From Ipomoea triloba (Eukaryota > Streptophyta > Magnoliopsida > Solanales > Convolvulaceae), in NCBI RefSeq assembly GCF_003576645.1, contig NC_044922.1, positions 21,451,368 through 21,515,367 on the forward strand: a stretch of 64,000 nucleotides of DNA, in the 5' to 3' direction. Made by a program: the position numbers and the translations under genes. Under the pieces are notes generated by a model. That model was not told where the DNA came from, searched no databases, and worked only from the letters and a program-made list of their open reading frames with translations. Position 1 is the first letter of the stretch. Each line of letters begins with the position of its first letter. Below, piece after piece: positions 1-10,510 of the stretch.

Positions 1-227
1 GTCACGGCGCGCCCAGCGCACCCGGTGCGCGGCTGAGCCGCGACCTGGCGCTACCTCGCGTCGGCCAGGCCGTGGTTTGGCGCCACCCCCGTGCTGGCGG
101 GGTTATGGGGGGTCGGGTGGCGTGCGTGCGTGGGCTAGGTGGCACGCGTGCGTGGACCACGTGGCGCAAGGAGCTGGAATGAGATCTGAAGCGTACGCGT
201 GGGCGAATCTGAGAGGGGGGGAGCTAG

Positions 228-235
228 TATAAATA
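228..235 (+). promoter_or_regulatory. LTR TATA box
   Basis: TATAAATA, followed by a G-run. It is repeated in the 3' LTR at 13852-13859. It is the only good TATA motif in the LTR and marks the likely U3/R boundary about 30 bp downstream. Confidence 0.7.
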
Positions 236-284
236 GGGGGGCTCGGGTATTCATCAGACACATCAGAAACAGGGCAAATACTAC

Positions 285-335
285 GGTCTAGTGGTATCGC
301 TCCTTATTCTCAACTCCCTGTCGCGGGTTCGATTC
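285..335 (+). promoter_or_regulatory. tRNA-like A box/B box pair in the LTR
   Basis: GGTCTAGTGGTA (285-296) matches the D-arm/A box of plant glycine-type tRNAs, and GGTTCGATTC (326-335) is a perfect B box. Spacing fits a Pol III internal promoter. The intervening anticodon-arm region does not fold into a standard tRNA. The 3' LTR has the same motifs at 13909-13920 and 13950-13959. The pair lies just downstream of the Pol II TATA box, so inside the R/U5 transcript. Function is unknown. Confidence 0.6.
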
Positions 336-428
336 TTATAGTTACTTTTGTAACCGCCTGGGTCCTAATCTGTTAGACCCGGCCCTCTGTATCCGGTTTA
401 TGGTGGACCCGATCCGTTAAAACCATCA

Positions 429-446
429 TTGGCACCATCTGTGGAG
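429..446 (+). other. Candidate primer-binding site
   Basis: This 18-bp stretch begins TTGGCACC directly after the LTR end, where the tRNA primer site is expected. TGG at the start fits pairing with the CCA tail of a tRNA. The primer tRNA was not identified. Confidence 0.6.
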
Positions 447-508
447 ACTGATACTGAAAGTACGTGCTCTTTACACAACCCCTCAAGGGTTAGTTGGTTC
501 CTTGTACA

Positions 509-2819
509 ATGGTTGTCCCACCTACTGAACAGCCAGGGGGCCCAGCCCCTGGAAGAAACGGGGGAGGCGATGAAGTATTGGTCTCGGTTCGAGCGGAGGA
601 GCACCCTACCCTCCCGGAGGGCAGAGGACACGGGGATCGCGCTGCACAAGGAAGCCAACCTAATGCGGCCTAACCCCCTAATGGAAGACGACAGGACATC
701 ATTGTCCCTCGCCCTTCCCAAACAGACGTGCGAGGGCAACACGTATCGGGGGATGTTAGTTTGGAAGGAGAGGGCGAAAGCGTCTATCGCCCAATGGAAC
801 GTTGGGATAACCGACCAGCCGATCCCCGCGAGGACTGGATCCGCAGGATCGACGCAAAGATGGAAGAGTTAATCCGGTGGAAAGAGTTGGGAGACCATCC
901 GGTCGTACCCAAAATAACAATCACCCCCCCATTTACCTCGGAGATCATGGGCGAACCTCTCCCGCCCAACTTCAAACCGCCTAACGTGAGGAGGTTCGAT
1001 GGAACTGGTGACCCGCAAGAACACATATTGTCCTACCTCGATGGAACTGGTGACCCGCAAGAACACATATTGTCCTACCAGGCCGCCATGATGCTGATGG
1101 GGTCGTCCGAGGCGGCCATGTGCCGAGCCATGATGCTGATGGGGTCGTCCGAGGCGGCCATGTGCCGAGCCTTCTTCTCCACGGGGTCGTCCGAGGCGGC
1201 CATGTGCCGAGCCTTCTTCTCCACATTGGCCGGAGGGGCTCAGCGTTGGTTCACCAACTTACCCGGCGGATCGATCGGTTCATTTCACGAATTGGCGATG
1301 AAATTCATCACCTGTTTCATGCGGGGGAGGAGGTGTAAAAAACATTTCACACACCTCGCGAGCTTAAAGCAAGGGAAGAATGAGACCCTGATGGAATTCC
1401 TTGTCCGTTGGCGAACGGAGGAGGCCGAAGTGGAGGACATGGATGACAGGTCGGCCATTGTCATGTTCATCTCCGCCCTGAGGGCGGGGGATCTATATAA
1501 AAGCCTACGCCGCAAAACGCCAAGGACCTACACCTCGCTGATGATGAAAGCCGACCGTTATGCGGAGGCGGAGGAAGCGAACCGTCTAAAACACCTGGAG
1601 GAGGAAGGAAGCAAGAGGTCGCGCACGGAAGGGTCCTCAAAGTCCGGGGGTAGCATGACCTCCCACCCCCGAAAGGGCATGGAAGAAGGGAAACCCAACC
1701 CAGGGAACAAGTCCCACGCGGGTTCTCGTATGCCACCCTGGGCACCAGCACCCCCCTCGGGCAGGACGCCTCACTTGGTACCCTTCACCCCTCTGAGAGC
1801 CCCGCCAAGCGACATATTGGCTTACGCCGAGGAATGTCACCTGGTGAGAACACCAGACCCGCGCCCCGACCCCTCGGGGGCGGACATGTCAAAATATTGC
1901 AAATACCATCGTTGCCATGGGCACAACATGAACGACTGTCAAGCGTGGAGGAAAGAAATAGAGAGATTGATACAGGCCGGCAAGTTGGGTAACTTTATAG
2001 ATTGGGACAGGATGGCCAAAAGGGACACGCGGGGAAGGGGTGCAACACCCCAAATACCGCAAACCGGAAAAGAAAAGGATAGAGACGAACCCAATCGACC
2101 AGTAATTAACGTCATATTTGGCGGGGAAGCCTTAGGGGAACAGGCCTTCGTGGGGGCTGTCGATGACCGCCCGGCCACGAAGAAGCCTCGACGGGAACCC
2201 ATCTGGTTCTCGGACAAAGACCTCCCGGCGAGGTCAACTGCCCCGAAGGACGCCCTCGTGATCTCGATGGTGGTCAACGGCGCTTGCGTAAGGAGAGTAC
2301 TAGTCGACACCGGAAGCAGCGTCAACGTCATGTACCATGACGTATTCCTGAAGCTGGGGCTCAGCGAGGACCAACTCACACCCGTACGGACCCCGTTGGC
2401 CGGGTTCACTGGAGACACGGTGGAAACGGAAGGTTCAATAACTCTGCCAGTCGAGCTGGGCACCCCACCCCGCGTTCGAGAAATGCACATGGAATTTGTT
2501 GTAGTCAAGGTGACGTGTACCCACAACCTCATCTTGGGGAGACCAGGGCTGGTCGGCTTAGGAGGACTCATCTCGATGGAGCACTTGTGTCTAAAATTCC
2601 ATACGGTGGCAGGAGTGGGGACCATTAGGGGAAACCAGCACTTAGCTCGAAAATGTTATAGCACGGCATGTGAGAAACTGGTGGCAAGCCCCCTGCCGGT
2701 TCATACCGTAGAGCCGGAGAGGGAGAGAAGTACTGGACCAGAACCTGCAGTAGAGCTAGAAGAAATCCCACTACACCCAAGTCGCCCCGACAGGTGTGTT
2801 AGAATAGGTAAAGGACTCG
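509..2819 (+). pseudogene. gag-protease, first (duplicated) assembly copy
   Basis: Retrotransposon capsid-type gag followed by an aspartic protease. The likely original start is ATG at 509, in frame with the long open stretch from 728, but a TAA at 671 breaks it. Visible parts: the gag core with a FHELAMKF motif near 1290; a CKYHRCHGHNMNDC zinc-knuckle-like motif near 1900, in the shape usual for Tat gag; and the protease motif VDTGSS near 2305. Three exact 42-bp tandem duplications occur between 996 and 1230. The reading stops at an N at 2820. Bases 1183-2819 appear identical to 2831-4467, so this block is probably the same DNA assembled twice rather than a second gene. Confidence 0.85.
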
Positions 2820-2820
2820 N
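2820..2820. other. Assembly gap base (N)
   Basis: A single N sits exactly where copy one of gag-protease ends and copy two begins. It marks an unresolved join, not a biological boundary. Confidence 0.95.
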
Positions 2821-2830
2821 TGATGCTGAT

Positions 2831-5222
2831 GGGGTCGTCCGAGGCGGCCATGTGCCGAGCCTTCTTCTCCACATTGGCCGGAGGGGCTCAGCGTTGGTTC
2901 ACCAACTTACCCGGCGGATCGATCGGTTCATTTCACGAATTGGCGATGAAATTCATCACCTGTTTCATGCGGGGGAGGAGGTGTAAAAAACATTTCACAC
3001 ACCTCGCGAGCTTAAAGCAAGGGAAGAATGAGACCCTGATGGAATTCCTTGTCCGTTGGCGAACGGAGGAGGCCGAAGTGGAGGACATGGATGACAGGTC
3101 GGCCATTGTCATGTTCATCTCCGCCCTGAGGGCGGGGGATCTATATAAAAGCCTACGCCGCAAAACGCCAAGGACCTACACCTCGCTGATGATGAAAGCC
3201 GACCGTTATGCGGAGGCGGAGGAAGCGAACCGTCTAAAACACCTGGAGGAGGAAGGAAGCAAGAGGTCGCGCACGGAAGGGTCCTCAAAGTCCGGGGGTA
3301 GCATGACCTCCCACCCCCGAAAGGGCATGGAAGAAGGGAAACCCAACCCAGGGAACAAGTCCCACGCGGGTTCTCGTATGCCACCCTGGGCACCAGCACC
3401 CCCCTCGGGCAGGACGCCTCACTTGGTACCCTTCACCCCTCTGAGAGCCCCGCCAAGCGACATATTGGCTTACGCCGAGGAATGTCACCTGGTGAGAACA
3501 CCAGACCCGCGCCCCGACCCCTCGGGGGCGGACATGTCAAAATATTGCAAATACCATCGTTGCCATGGGCACAACATGAACGACTGTCAAGCGTGGAGGA
3601 AAGAAATAGAGAGATTGATACAGGCCGGCAAGTTGGGTAACTTTATAGATTGGGACAGGATGGCCAAAAGGGACACGCGGGGAAGGGGTGCAACACCCCA
3701 AATACCGCAAACCGGAAAAGAAAAGGATAGAGACGAACCCAATCGACCAGTAATTAACGTCATATTTGGCGGGGAAGCCTTAGGGGAACAGGCCTTCGTG
3801 GGGGCTGTCGATGACCGCCCGGCCACGAAGAAGCCTCGACGGGAACCCATCTGGTTCTCGGACAAAGACCTCCCGGCGAGGTCAACTGCCCCGAAGGACG
3901 CCCTCGTGATCTCGATGGTGGTCAACGGCGCTTGCGTAAGGAGAGTACTAGTCGACACCGGAAGCAGCGTCAACGTCATGTACCATGACGTATTCCTGAA
4001 GCTGGGGCTCAGCGAGGACCAACTCACACCCGTACGGACCCCGTTGGCCGGGTTCACTGGAGACACGGTGGAAACGGAAGGTTCAATAACTCTGCCAGTC
4101 GAGCTGGGCACCCCACCCCGCGTTCGAGAAATGCACATGGAATTTGTTGTAGTCAAGGTGACGTGTACCCACAACCTCATCTTGGGGAGACCAGGGCTGG
4201 TCGGCTTAGGAGGACTCATCTCGATGGAGCACTTGTGTCTAAAATTCCATACGGTGGCAGGAGTGGGGACCATTAGGGGAAACCAGCACTTAGCTCGAAA
4301 ATGTTATAGCACGGCATGTGAGAAACTGGTGGCAAGCCCCCTGCCGGTTCATACCGTAGAGCCGGAGAGGGAGAGAAGTACTGGACCAGAACCTGCAGTA
4401 GAGCTAGAAGAAATCCCACTACACCCAAGTCGCCCCGACAGGTGTGTTAGAATAGGTAAAGGACTCGACCCTGAGTTACGGGAGCAGGTAATGGCCGTCC
4501 TAAGGGCATACTTCATAGTATTCGCTTGGGGCCCGGAGGACATGCCGGGCATAGACCGCTCCATTATCACACACAAATTGGCAGTGGATCCGAGTTTCCG
4601 ACCCATTAAGCAGAAACGCCGCCACCTGTCGGCTGATCGAAGAGCTTTTGTGAAAGCGGAGGTAGACACGTTGTTGGCAATAGGCCATATCCGAGAAGTG
4701 ATGTATCCAGCATGGCTAGCCAACGTCGTGCTGGCCCCAAAACCCCCCACATGGCGAATGTGCGTGGACTACACGGACCTCAACAAAGCTTGCCCTCAGG
4801 ATCCCTTTCCCCTACCCCGCACCGACCAGCTAGTAGACGAAACCGCCGGGTGCCAACTGCTCAGCTTCATGGATGCGTTTAAGGGGTATCACCAGATATT
4901 CATGGCGAAGGAAGATGAAGAAAAAACGGCGTTCGTCACCCCGGATGGTGTATATTGCTATAGAGTCATGGCTTTCAGCCTGAAAAATTCGGGCGCCACC
5001 TTCACCCGCATGGTGGCAGAAGTATTTAAGGAATTACTTGGCAACATCATGGAGGCCTACGTTGACGATATGCTGGTAAAAAGCAAGGAGGCCTCGACCC
5101 ATCCGGAGTATCTAGCCAAGTGCTTCGAGATCATGAAGCAAAAGAACCTGCGCCTAAACCCAAAAAAATGTGCATTCACAGTAAAATGGAGGAAAATTTT
5201 TAGGCTTCATGGTCACCCATAG
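2831..5222 (+). pseudogene. gag-protease-reverse transcriptase, continuous copy
   Basis: This copy lacks the 42-bp duplications and runs from gag through protease (VDTGSS near 3952) into reverse transcriptase. RT motifs in order: RMCVDYTDLN near 4755, LLSFMDAFKGYHQI near 4857, and the catalytic AYVDDMLVKS near 5057. The order fits Ty3/gypsy pol. A frameshift near 5185-5195 takes the ribosome out of frame just after the YVDD region: the conserved GKFLGFMVT stretch continues in another frame from about 5190. The protein is therefore truncated before RNase H. Confidence 0.9.
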
Positions 5223-6162
5223 GGGAATCGAGGTAAATCCTGAAAAGGCACAGAGCATCTTGCAAATGAGACACCCCACCACGGTGAAGGAGGTCCAGCG
5301 ATTGAACGGGAAGTTGGCTGCACTGAGTAGATTCATGTCAAAACTGGCGGAAAAATCATTACCCTTCTTCCAGGTGATGAAACAGAAAAATGGTTTCGCT
5401 TGGACCCCTGAATGCCAGGAAGCCTTCGAACAATTCAAAGCATACCTAGCATCGGCGCCCATCCTGTCGAAGCCGGAGAAAGGCGAGGTGTTATATGTAT
5501 ATTTGGGGGTGGCGCCAGCCGCCATTAGCTCGGTATTGGTGAGAGAGGAAATGGGAGTCCAAAAGCCCATCTATTACGTGAGCAAAGCCCTGCACGACGC
5601 TGAGTTAAGATACACTCCCCTTGAGAAGACGGTGTACGCCCTCATCCGAACCGTGCGAAAATTGGTGTACTACTTTCAAGCGCATCACGTGATAGTACTG
5701 ACAGACCAACCCTTAGGGTCGATCCTAAGAAATTCGGTATCCTCGGGTCGGATGGTGAAGTGGGCGATGGAACTCACGCAATATAGCCTGGAATACCGCC
5801 CGCGGGCAGCTATAAAAGGTCAAGCATTGGCAGACTTTATAGTGGAATGCACCATCCCCGATGAGCCGGGAAAATCAGATAGGAAGTCCAGAGACTGGGA
5901 AATGTACACTGACGGGGCGTCTAGCAAGAAGGGGTGCGGGGGCGGAGCAGTACTTATATCCCCGGAAGGTTTTAAGGCTTACCAAGCCTTCAGGTTTAAC
6001 TTCCCGGTGTCCAACAACGAGGCAGAATACGAAGCCTTGGTAGGCGGGTTGAAATTGGCCAGGGCACTCCAAGTGAGCAACCTGACAATCCGATCCGACT
6101 CCAGGCTCGTGGTTGGGCACGTAAACAACCAATTCGAAACTCGAGAGAACCGGATGAGATAG
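5209..6162 (+). pseudogene. RT thumb, gypsy RNase H and start of a second, archaeal-type RNase H
   Basis: Continues pol after the frameshift. The first RNase H (about 5400-5850) has the gypsy-type WTPECQEAF start and the YTPLEKTVYALI segment. A second, separate domain follows: MYTDGASSKKG near 5900, NNEAEYEALVGGL near 6015 and IRSDSRLVV near 6087. These match the archaeal-type RNase H gained by Tat-lineage elements. It ends at an in-frame TAG (6160-6162); the same frame continues with the rest of the domain, including ENGEADLLSR near 6232. Confidence 0.88.
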
Positions 6163-6759
6163 TACAAGGAGGTGGTACAAAGGTTATTGGCCGATTTCGA
6201 GCGATGGGAGTTGGTTCAAATCCCTAGAGCAGAGAACGGGGAAGCCGACCTTCTGTCTAGAGTCACGCAGGGATTGGAGGACCATTTGGGGTATGTCTCC
6301 CAGATAATCACCACTGTCGATGTAAGCGCGCCCAGCATCGAGAGGGAGGAAGTATGTGCCATCCACCCCGCCCCGGACGAATGGATGCAGGAGATGATTC
6401 TTTATAAAAAACACGGGACTACCCCGAACGACTCGACGAGGGCACGTAAAGTGGTAACTATGGCCCCATCGTACCAAATAATAGATGGCAATCTATTCAA
6501 GCTATCCTTCGGCGGGCCGCTACTCCGCTGCCTAACTAAGGTCGAGGCAGACGAAGTACTGGCTGAAATGCACGAAGGGGTGTGCGCGGCCCACCAAGGA
6601 GCCCAGACCCTGGCACGAAAAATCATCCTCCAGGGATACTATTGACCCCGCCTGAGGGCTGATTGTCTAGAGTATGTGAAGAAGTGCCCCGCATGCCAAC
6701 ACTTCGCGATACTCCCCGGACGACCGGCGTCTTACTATACCCCGGTGACATCCGCCATC
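6163..6759 (+). pseudogene. End of second RNase H and integrase N-terminal zinc domain
   Basis: In frame with the preceding piece apart from the TAG. The integrase zinc-binding region is visible: AAHQGAQTLARK near 6590, then a TGA at 6643-6645 where a tryptophan is usual, then KKCPACQ near 6680. The reading is cut at 6759 by the solo LTR. The five bases ccatc at 6755-6759 are repeated on its far side, and the frame continues there. Confidence 0.85.
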
Positions 6760-8414
6760 TGATGGACAATTTTAAATAGTCCTCGCAAGTGCACCAGTCG
6801 ATTGTAGTGATAGTGTGCAAAGGCAAGGGTCGAACCCACAGGGAATTGATACAATGCAATTTAGACAATGCAATTTAATGACTTGAAAAATAAAATAACG
6901 AACTTACAATTCAAAATGCTCGAAACAAATATCAAAGATGAGAATAAACTCAAATGTAAAATAATTGAATCAAATCTTAGGAAAGTAAACAAATAAACAG
7001 AACCAGAATATCGAATAACAATCAAGCTGGAAAAACCTAGGAACATGAATCAACTACCATAACTAGTTTTTGCAGATTAGTTCAACTTGCCAATCAAATA
7101 AGGGTTCGTTCTAACTATTATCTGACTAATCCGTATGGCGTCCAGATTCAGTCACGTATTCTAATGGTTCATACGCTTAAGACGTTTATTTAAACCATTA
7201 GAACCCATTAAGCCAGGAAGAATTTACGGAATACCCGATTTATGAACCAAATAAACAATTTAATAAGACAACTAAATTATTTATCTTCTTATCTTACAGA
7301 GTATTAAATTACTAAGCATTGGTGCGTACTTAATAATTCTCTCAAACAGACTAATAAAAGCTAAACTGGCCAAATTCAACTTAATTAATCGTAACCCAAA
7401 TTATAAGATAAAACTTAGTTAATTGGCAAGATTAAACATAAACTAATACATAGATGTTATGGCAATATCATCATATTCCTAGATTAACAAATTTAACAAA
7501 TCATTCTTTTAATCAATAATTAAGTAAAGCAACAGTAATAAAGCTTAACAATTAGTACCAGAATCTAGATTTCTCAAAGCAATCTCCCCTCACGCACAAC
7601 TTGAAAATTAAAGAATTAATTAATATTTGCAATGAATGGAAGGAAAAAGAGAGAACCAGGGAACAATCTGCTGCAAAATAAATTAGCTGCTGGACCGATC
7701 TTCGTGAGAAAGTCGATGCCGCCGGAGTTGATTGCAGATTTGTGTTGTTGTGCTGGAAAATTGACGCCGCACAGATATTAATACTGCTGTCGGAATTAAT
7801 TCGTAGAAGCTGCTACTGCCCCGCTGACCAGATCGCACCTCCGCCGAATGGAGTATTCACCCGCTCACAACCACCGAAATTGGACCGGAGTGTAAAAGTG
7901 ATTCCCTGGTGGACGGATTGGATCCTCCTTTTATAATGTTCAAGCTCCACACTTTCTCCGCTTACACAGACGCAATTCATGGCCTCAATTTGCAGAGGGA
8001 CGAGAACCGCGGATCGCCATCGAAGACTATTTCTTTCAACGCTTGCTGTACACTTGTTCGTTCAGGGGGTTTCTGTTCGTTGAGCGGATCCGATGCCAAG
8101 CCGAGAAATTCTGCGCCTCTGTTCTTTGTTTGTCGCTGCTGACTAGAGGACCATATCCGTATGTTCATTGCAAAAGGATGAATTCTTTATTTACTTAAAT
8201 TACAAAAGTAAATAAAAGTCCAAATAAAACTAGTCTACTTATTAATACTAACCTAACACAAACTACATTATTATCATATTAATTTATTTATAATTATTAG
8301 ATAAATATAAAGCAAACACAAATGAGATAATAAATAAGAATAAGCAAGAAAAATATACTAAAAATTATTAAATAAAAAATAATAAAATAAAGTGTACAAA
8401 ATGCGCTTATATCA
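6760..8414. mobile_element. Solo LTR nested in the integrase (1655 bp)
   Basis: AT-rich DNA that begins TGATGG and ends ATATCA, flanked by a 5-bp target duplication ccatc (6755-6759 and 8415-8419). Removing it rejoins the integrase frame exactly. No gag, pol or internal region is present, so a solo LTR left by LTR-LTR recombination is the simplest reading; a non-coding LTR-like element is an alternative. A GGGTCGAACCCACAGGG motif near 6827 resembles segments seen in other plant LTRs. Confidence 0.85.
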
Positions 8415-9358
8415 CCATCCCCTTCGCGCGTTGGGGCATAGATCTGCTAGGGCCTTTTCCCAGGGGTGTGGGCGGCCTGAAGTTCATAATAGTGGCGGTA
8501 GACTACTTTACCAAGTGGGTAGAGGCGGAGCCCCTGGCCTCGATCACAGAATATCAGTGCCGAAGATTCGTGTGGAAGCACATATTCACAAGGTTTGGGG
8601 TACCTCTACACATAGTTTCGGACAACGGGAAACAATTCGACAATAAAAACTTCACTCGCTTCTGCGCATACCACGGGGTGGAACACGTCAAGGCAGCAGT
8701 AGCATACCCCTAGGCTAACGGGCAAGTAGAAAACGTGAACCGCACCCTCCTGGATGGCATAAAAAAGAGAGTAGAGACCGCCGGGTCTGCGTGGTACGAA
8801 GAGTTGCCTACTATATTATGGGCATACAGAACCACCCCCAGGAAAGCCACCGGAGAAACACCCTTCGCCCTAACCTATGGGTGCGAGGCTCGAAATCCTC
8901 TAGAATCCGCCATACCCACCGAGAGGAGTAAGCGTTACAACTCTGGGCGGAATGACGAGAGCATGAGAGTTGAGTTAAGTCTTTTGGAGGAAAGGAGGGA
9001 GACGGCTAGTCGACATATGGCTGCATATCAAAGGACAGTAAAACGTTACCACGATTCGCGGGCACGACCGAGGGGCCTCCAGGAACGTTACCACGATTCG
9101 CGGGCACGACCGAGGGGCCTCCAGGAGGGCGATTTAGTCCTACGTAGAAGGGAGGCTAGCAAACCCCTACAAGGTGGCAAATTGGCACAAAATTGGGAAG
9201 GACCATACAGAATTCGCCAGGTGGTTCGGGAAAATACTTACAAATTGGAAACAATGCAGAGGGTCCCAATCGACCGGGTGTGGAATACCCATCATCTGAA
9301 GAAGGTCCCAATCGACCGGGTGTGGAATACCCATCATCTGAAGAAGTTCTTCCAATAG
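8415..9358 (+). pseudogene. Integrase catalytic core and C-terminus
   Basis: DDE integrase core: WGIDLLGPF near 8433 (first Asp), VSDNGKQFDN near 8618 (second Asp) and ANGQVENVNRTL near 8714 (Glu). A TAG at 8711-8713 replaces the usual Gln before that last motif. The C-terminal domain runs to a TAG at about 9356. Two exact 42-bp tandem duplications (near 9044-9127 and 9262-9346) lengthen the C-terminus by 28 residues and are probably assembly errors. No chromodomain is seen, as expected for Tat elements. Confidence 0.88.
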
Positions 9359-9539
9359 GTGAACAAACGAGGTAAATAAGTCATTCACTCGGAATTGATC
9401 CGAGAAAGGCACTTGGCGAGTTTTCCATCGAAATGGCAATAAAACTACCCACCCCGGCGGTGCACAGGTGATACACTCTTCATAATTGTGTGCGCGGGTG
9501 GTACACTCTTCATACTTTCCTCTCTTACTTCAATAAAAC

Positions 9540-10345
9540 CCACACGCGCATGAGACCGCCTGGTGGTCCATGCGTTGGTTAAATAGGTTGCAGGGAGGCA
9601 ACCCACACGGACCTGCAGGGCAGTTGGTCCAGGCGAGCGGGGCGTGTGAGTTGCGTGGAGGCAACCCACATGCGCGCATGGGACCGCCTGGCGGTCCATG
9701 CGTTGGTTAACTATAAGGTGGGGCGTGTGAGTTGCGTGGAGGCAACCCACATGCGCGCATGGGACCGCCTGGCGGTCCATGCGTTGGTTAACTATAAGGT
9801 GGGCCGTGTGAGTTGCGCGGAGGCAACCCACATGCGCGCATGGGACCGCCTGGCGGTCCATCCGTTGGTTAACTATAAGGCGGGCGTGTGAGTTGCGTGG
9901 AGGCAACCCAGCATGGGACCGCCTGGCGGTCCATGCGTTGGTTAACTATAAGGCGGGGCGTGTGAGTTGCGCGGAGGCAACCCACATGCGCGCGTGGGAC
10001 CGCCTGGCGGTCCAGGCGTTGGCTAATTAGGATGCTTGGAGGCGCATCGGACCCAAGGTGGTTGGGCCATGACGCAGTGGATAAGGCGAGCGGGGCGTGT
10101 GGGTTGCGTGGAGGCAAACCACATGCGCGCAAGGGATCGCCTGGCGGTCCATGCGTTGGTTAATAAGGCACGTAGGTTGCATAGCTCGGGGCAACCCACA
10201 CGTGCAACGGACCCGGGTAGGTGGTCCAGGTAATAAGGCGATAAGGCGTGGGTAAATGAGTTGCATTGCTTGGAGGCAACCCATGGACCAGTGTGGGTGT
10301 GTGAGGTGCATCGACAAACCCGCAGGGAGAGCAGTCCACGCGGGG
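9540..10345. repeat. Tandem repeats of about 81 bp between integrase and antisense gene
   Basis: Units starting CGTGTGAGTTGCG lie at 9643, 9724, 9805, 9885 and 9959, with a diverged one at 10096 and partial units on both sides. Spacings are 81, 81, 80, 74 and 137. Each unit holds short palindromes: CATGCGCGCATG, and GGACCGCC-T-GGCGGTCC. Tandem repeats at this position are known from the variable 3' untranslated part of Tat/Ogre-type elements. Confidence 0.9.
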
Positions 10346-10510
10346 TTAAGGAGGCAGATGAGTGTGAGGCAAAAAAAAAAAAAAAATCCTTGCTGGCGAA
10401 ACATGTCTTATAATTCATACATGACGGGAATGTGGAATAAAATACGACGAGCTAACAAAAACAAAAGAACATCTATGCTAAAGGAAGCTGGAAATGTTGG
10501 AAAACTATCC

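Larger units (their letters stand above)
1..428 (+). repeat. 5' LTR of Tat element, first 124 bp missing
   Basis: Position 1 matches 13626 of the 3' LTR, and the LTR ends CCATCA at 428. A TATA box lies at 228-235. The LTR is GC-rich, unlike the AT-rich flanks. It would drive the genomic transcript; R probably begins about 30 bp after the TATA box. Confidence 0.95.

Noticed and set aside
285..345. A functional tRNA gene in the LTR
   Set aside because: Only the A and B boxes fit; acceptor and anticodon stems do not pair in the standard way.
2831..4467. A second gag-protease gene
   Set aside because: Appears identical to 1183-2819 and joined by an N; best seen as one locus assembled twice.
9640..10100. 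CRISPR-like repeat array
   Set aside because: Whole 81-bp units are alike, with no unique spacers; this is plant retroelement DNA.
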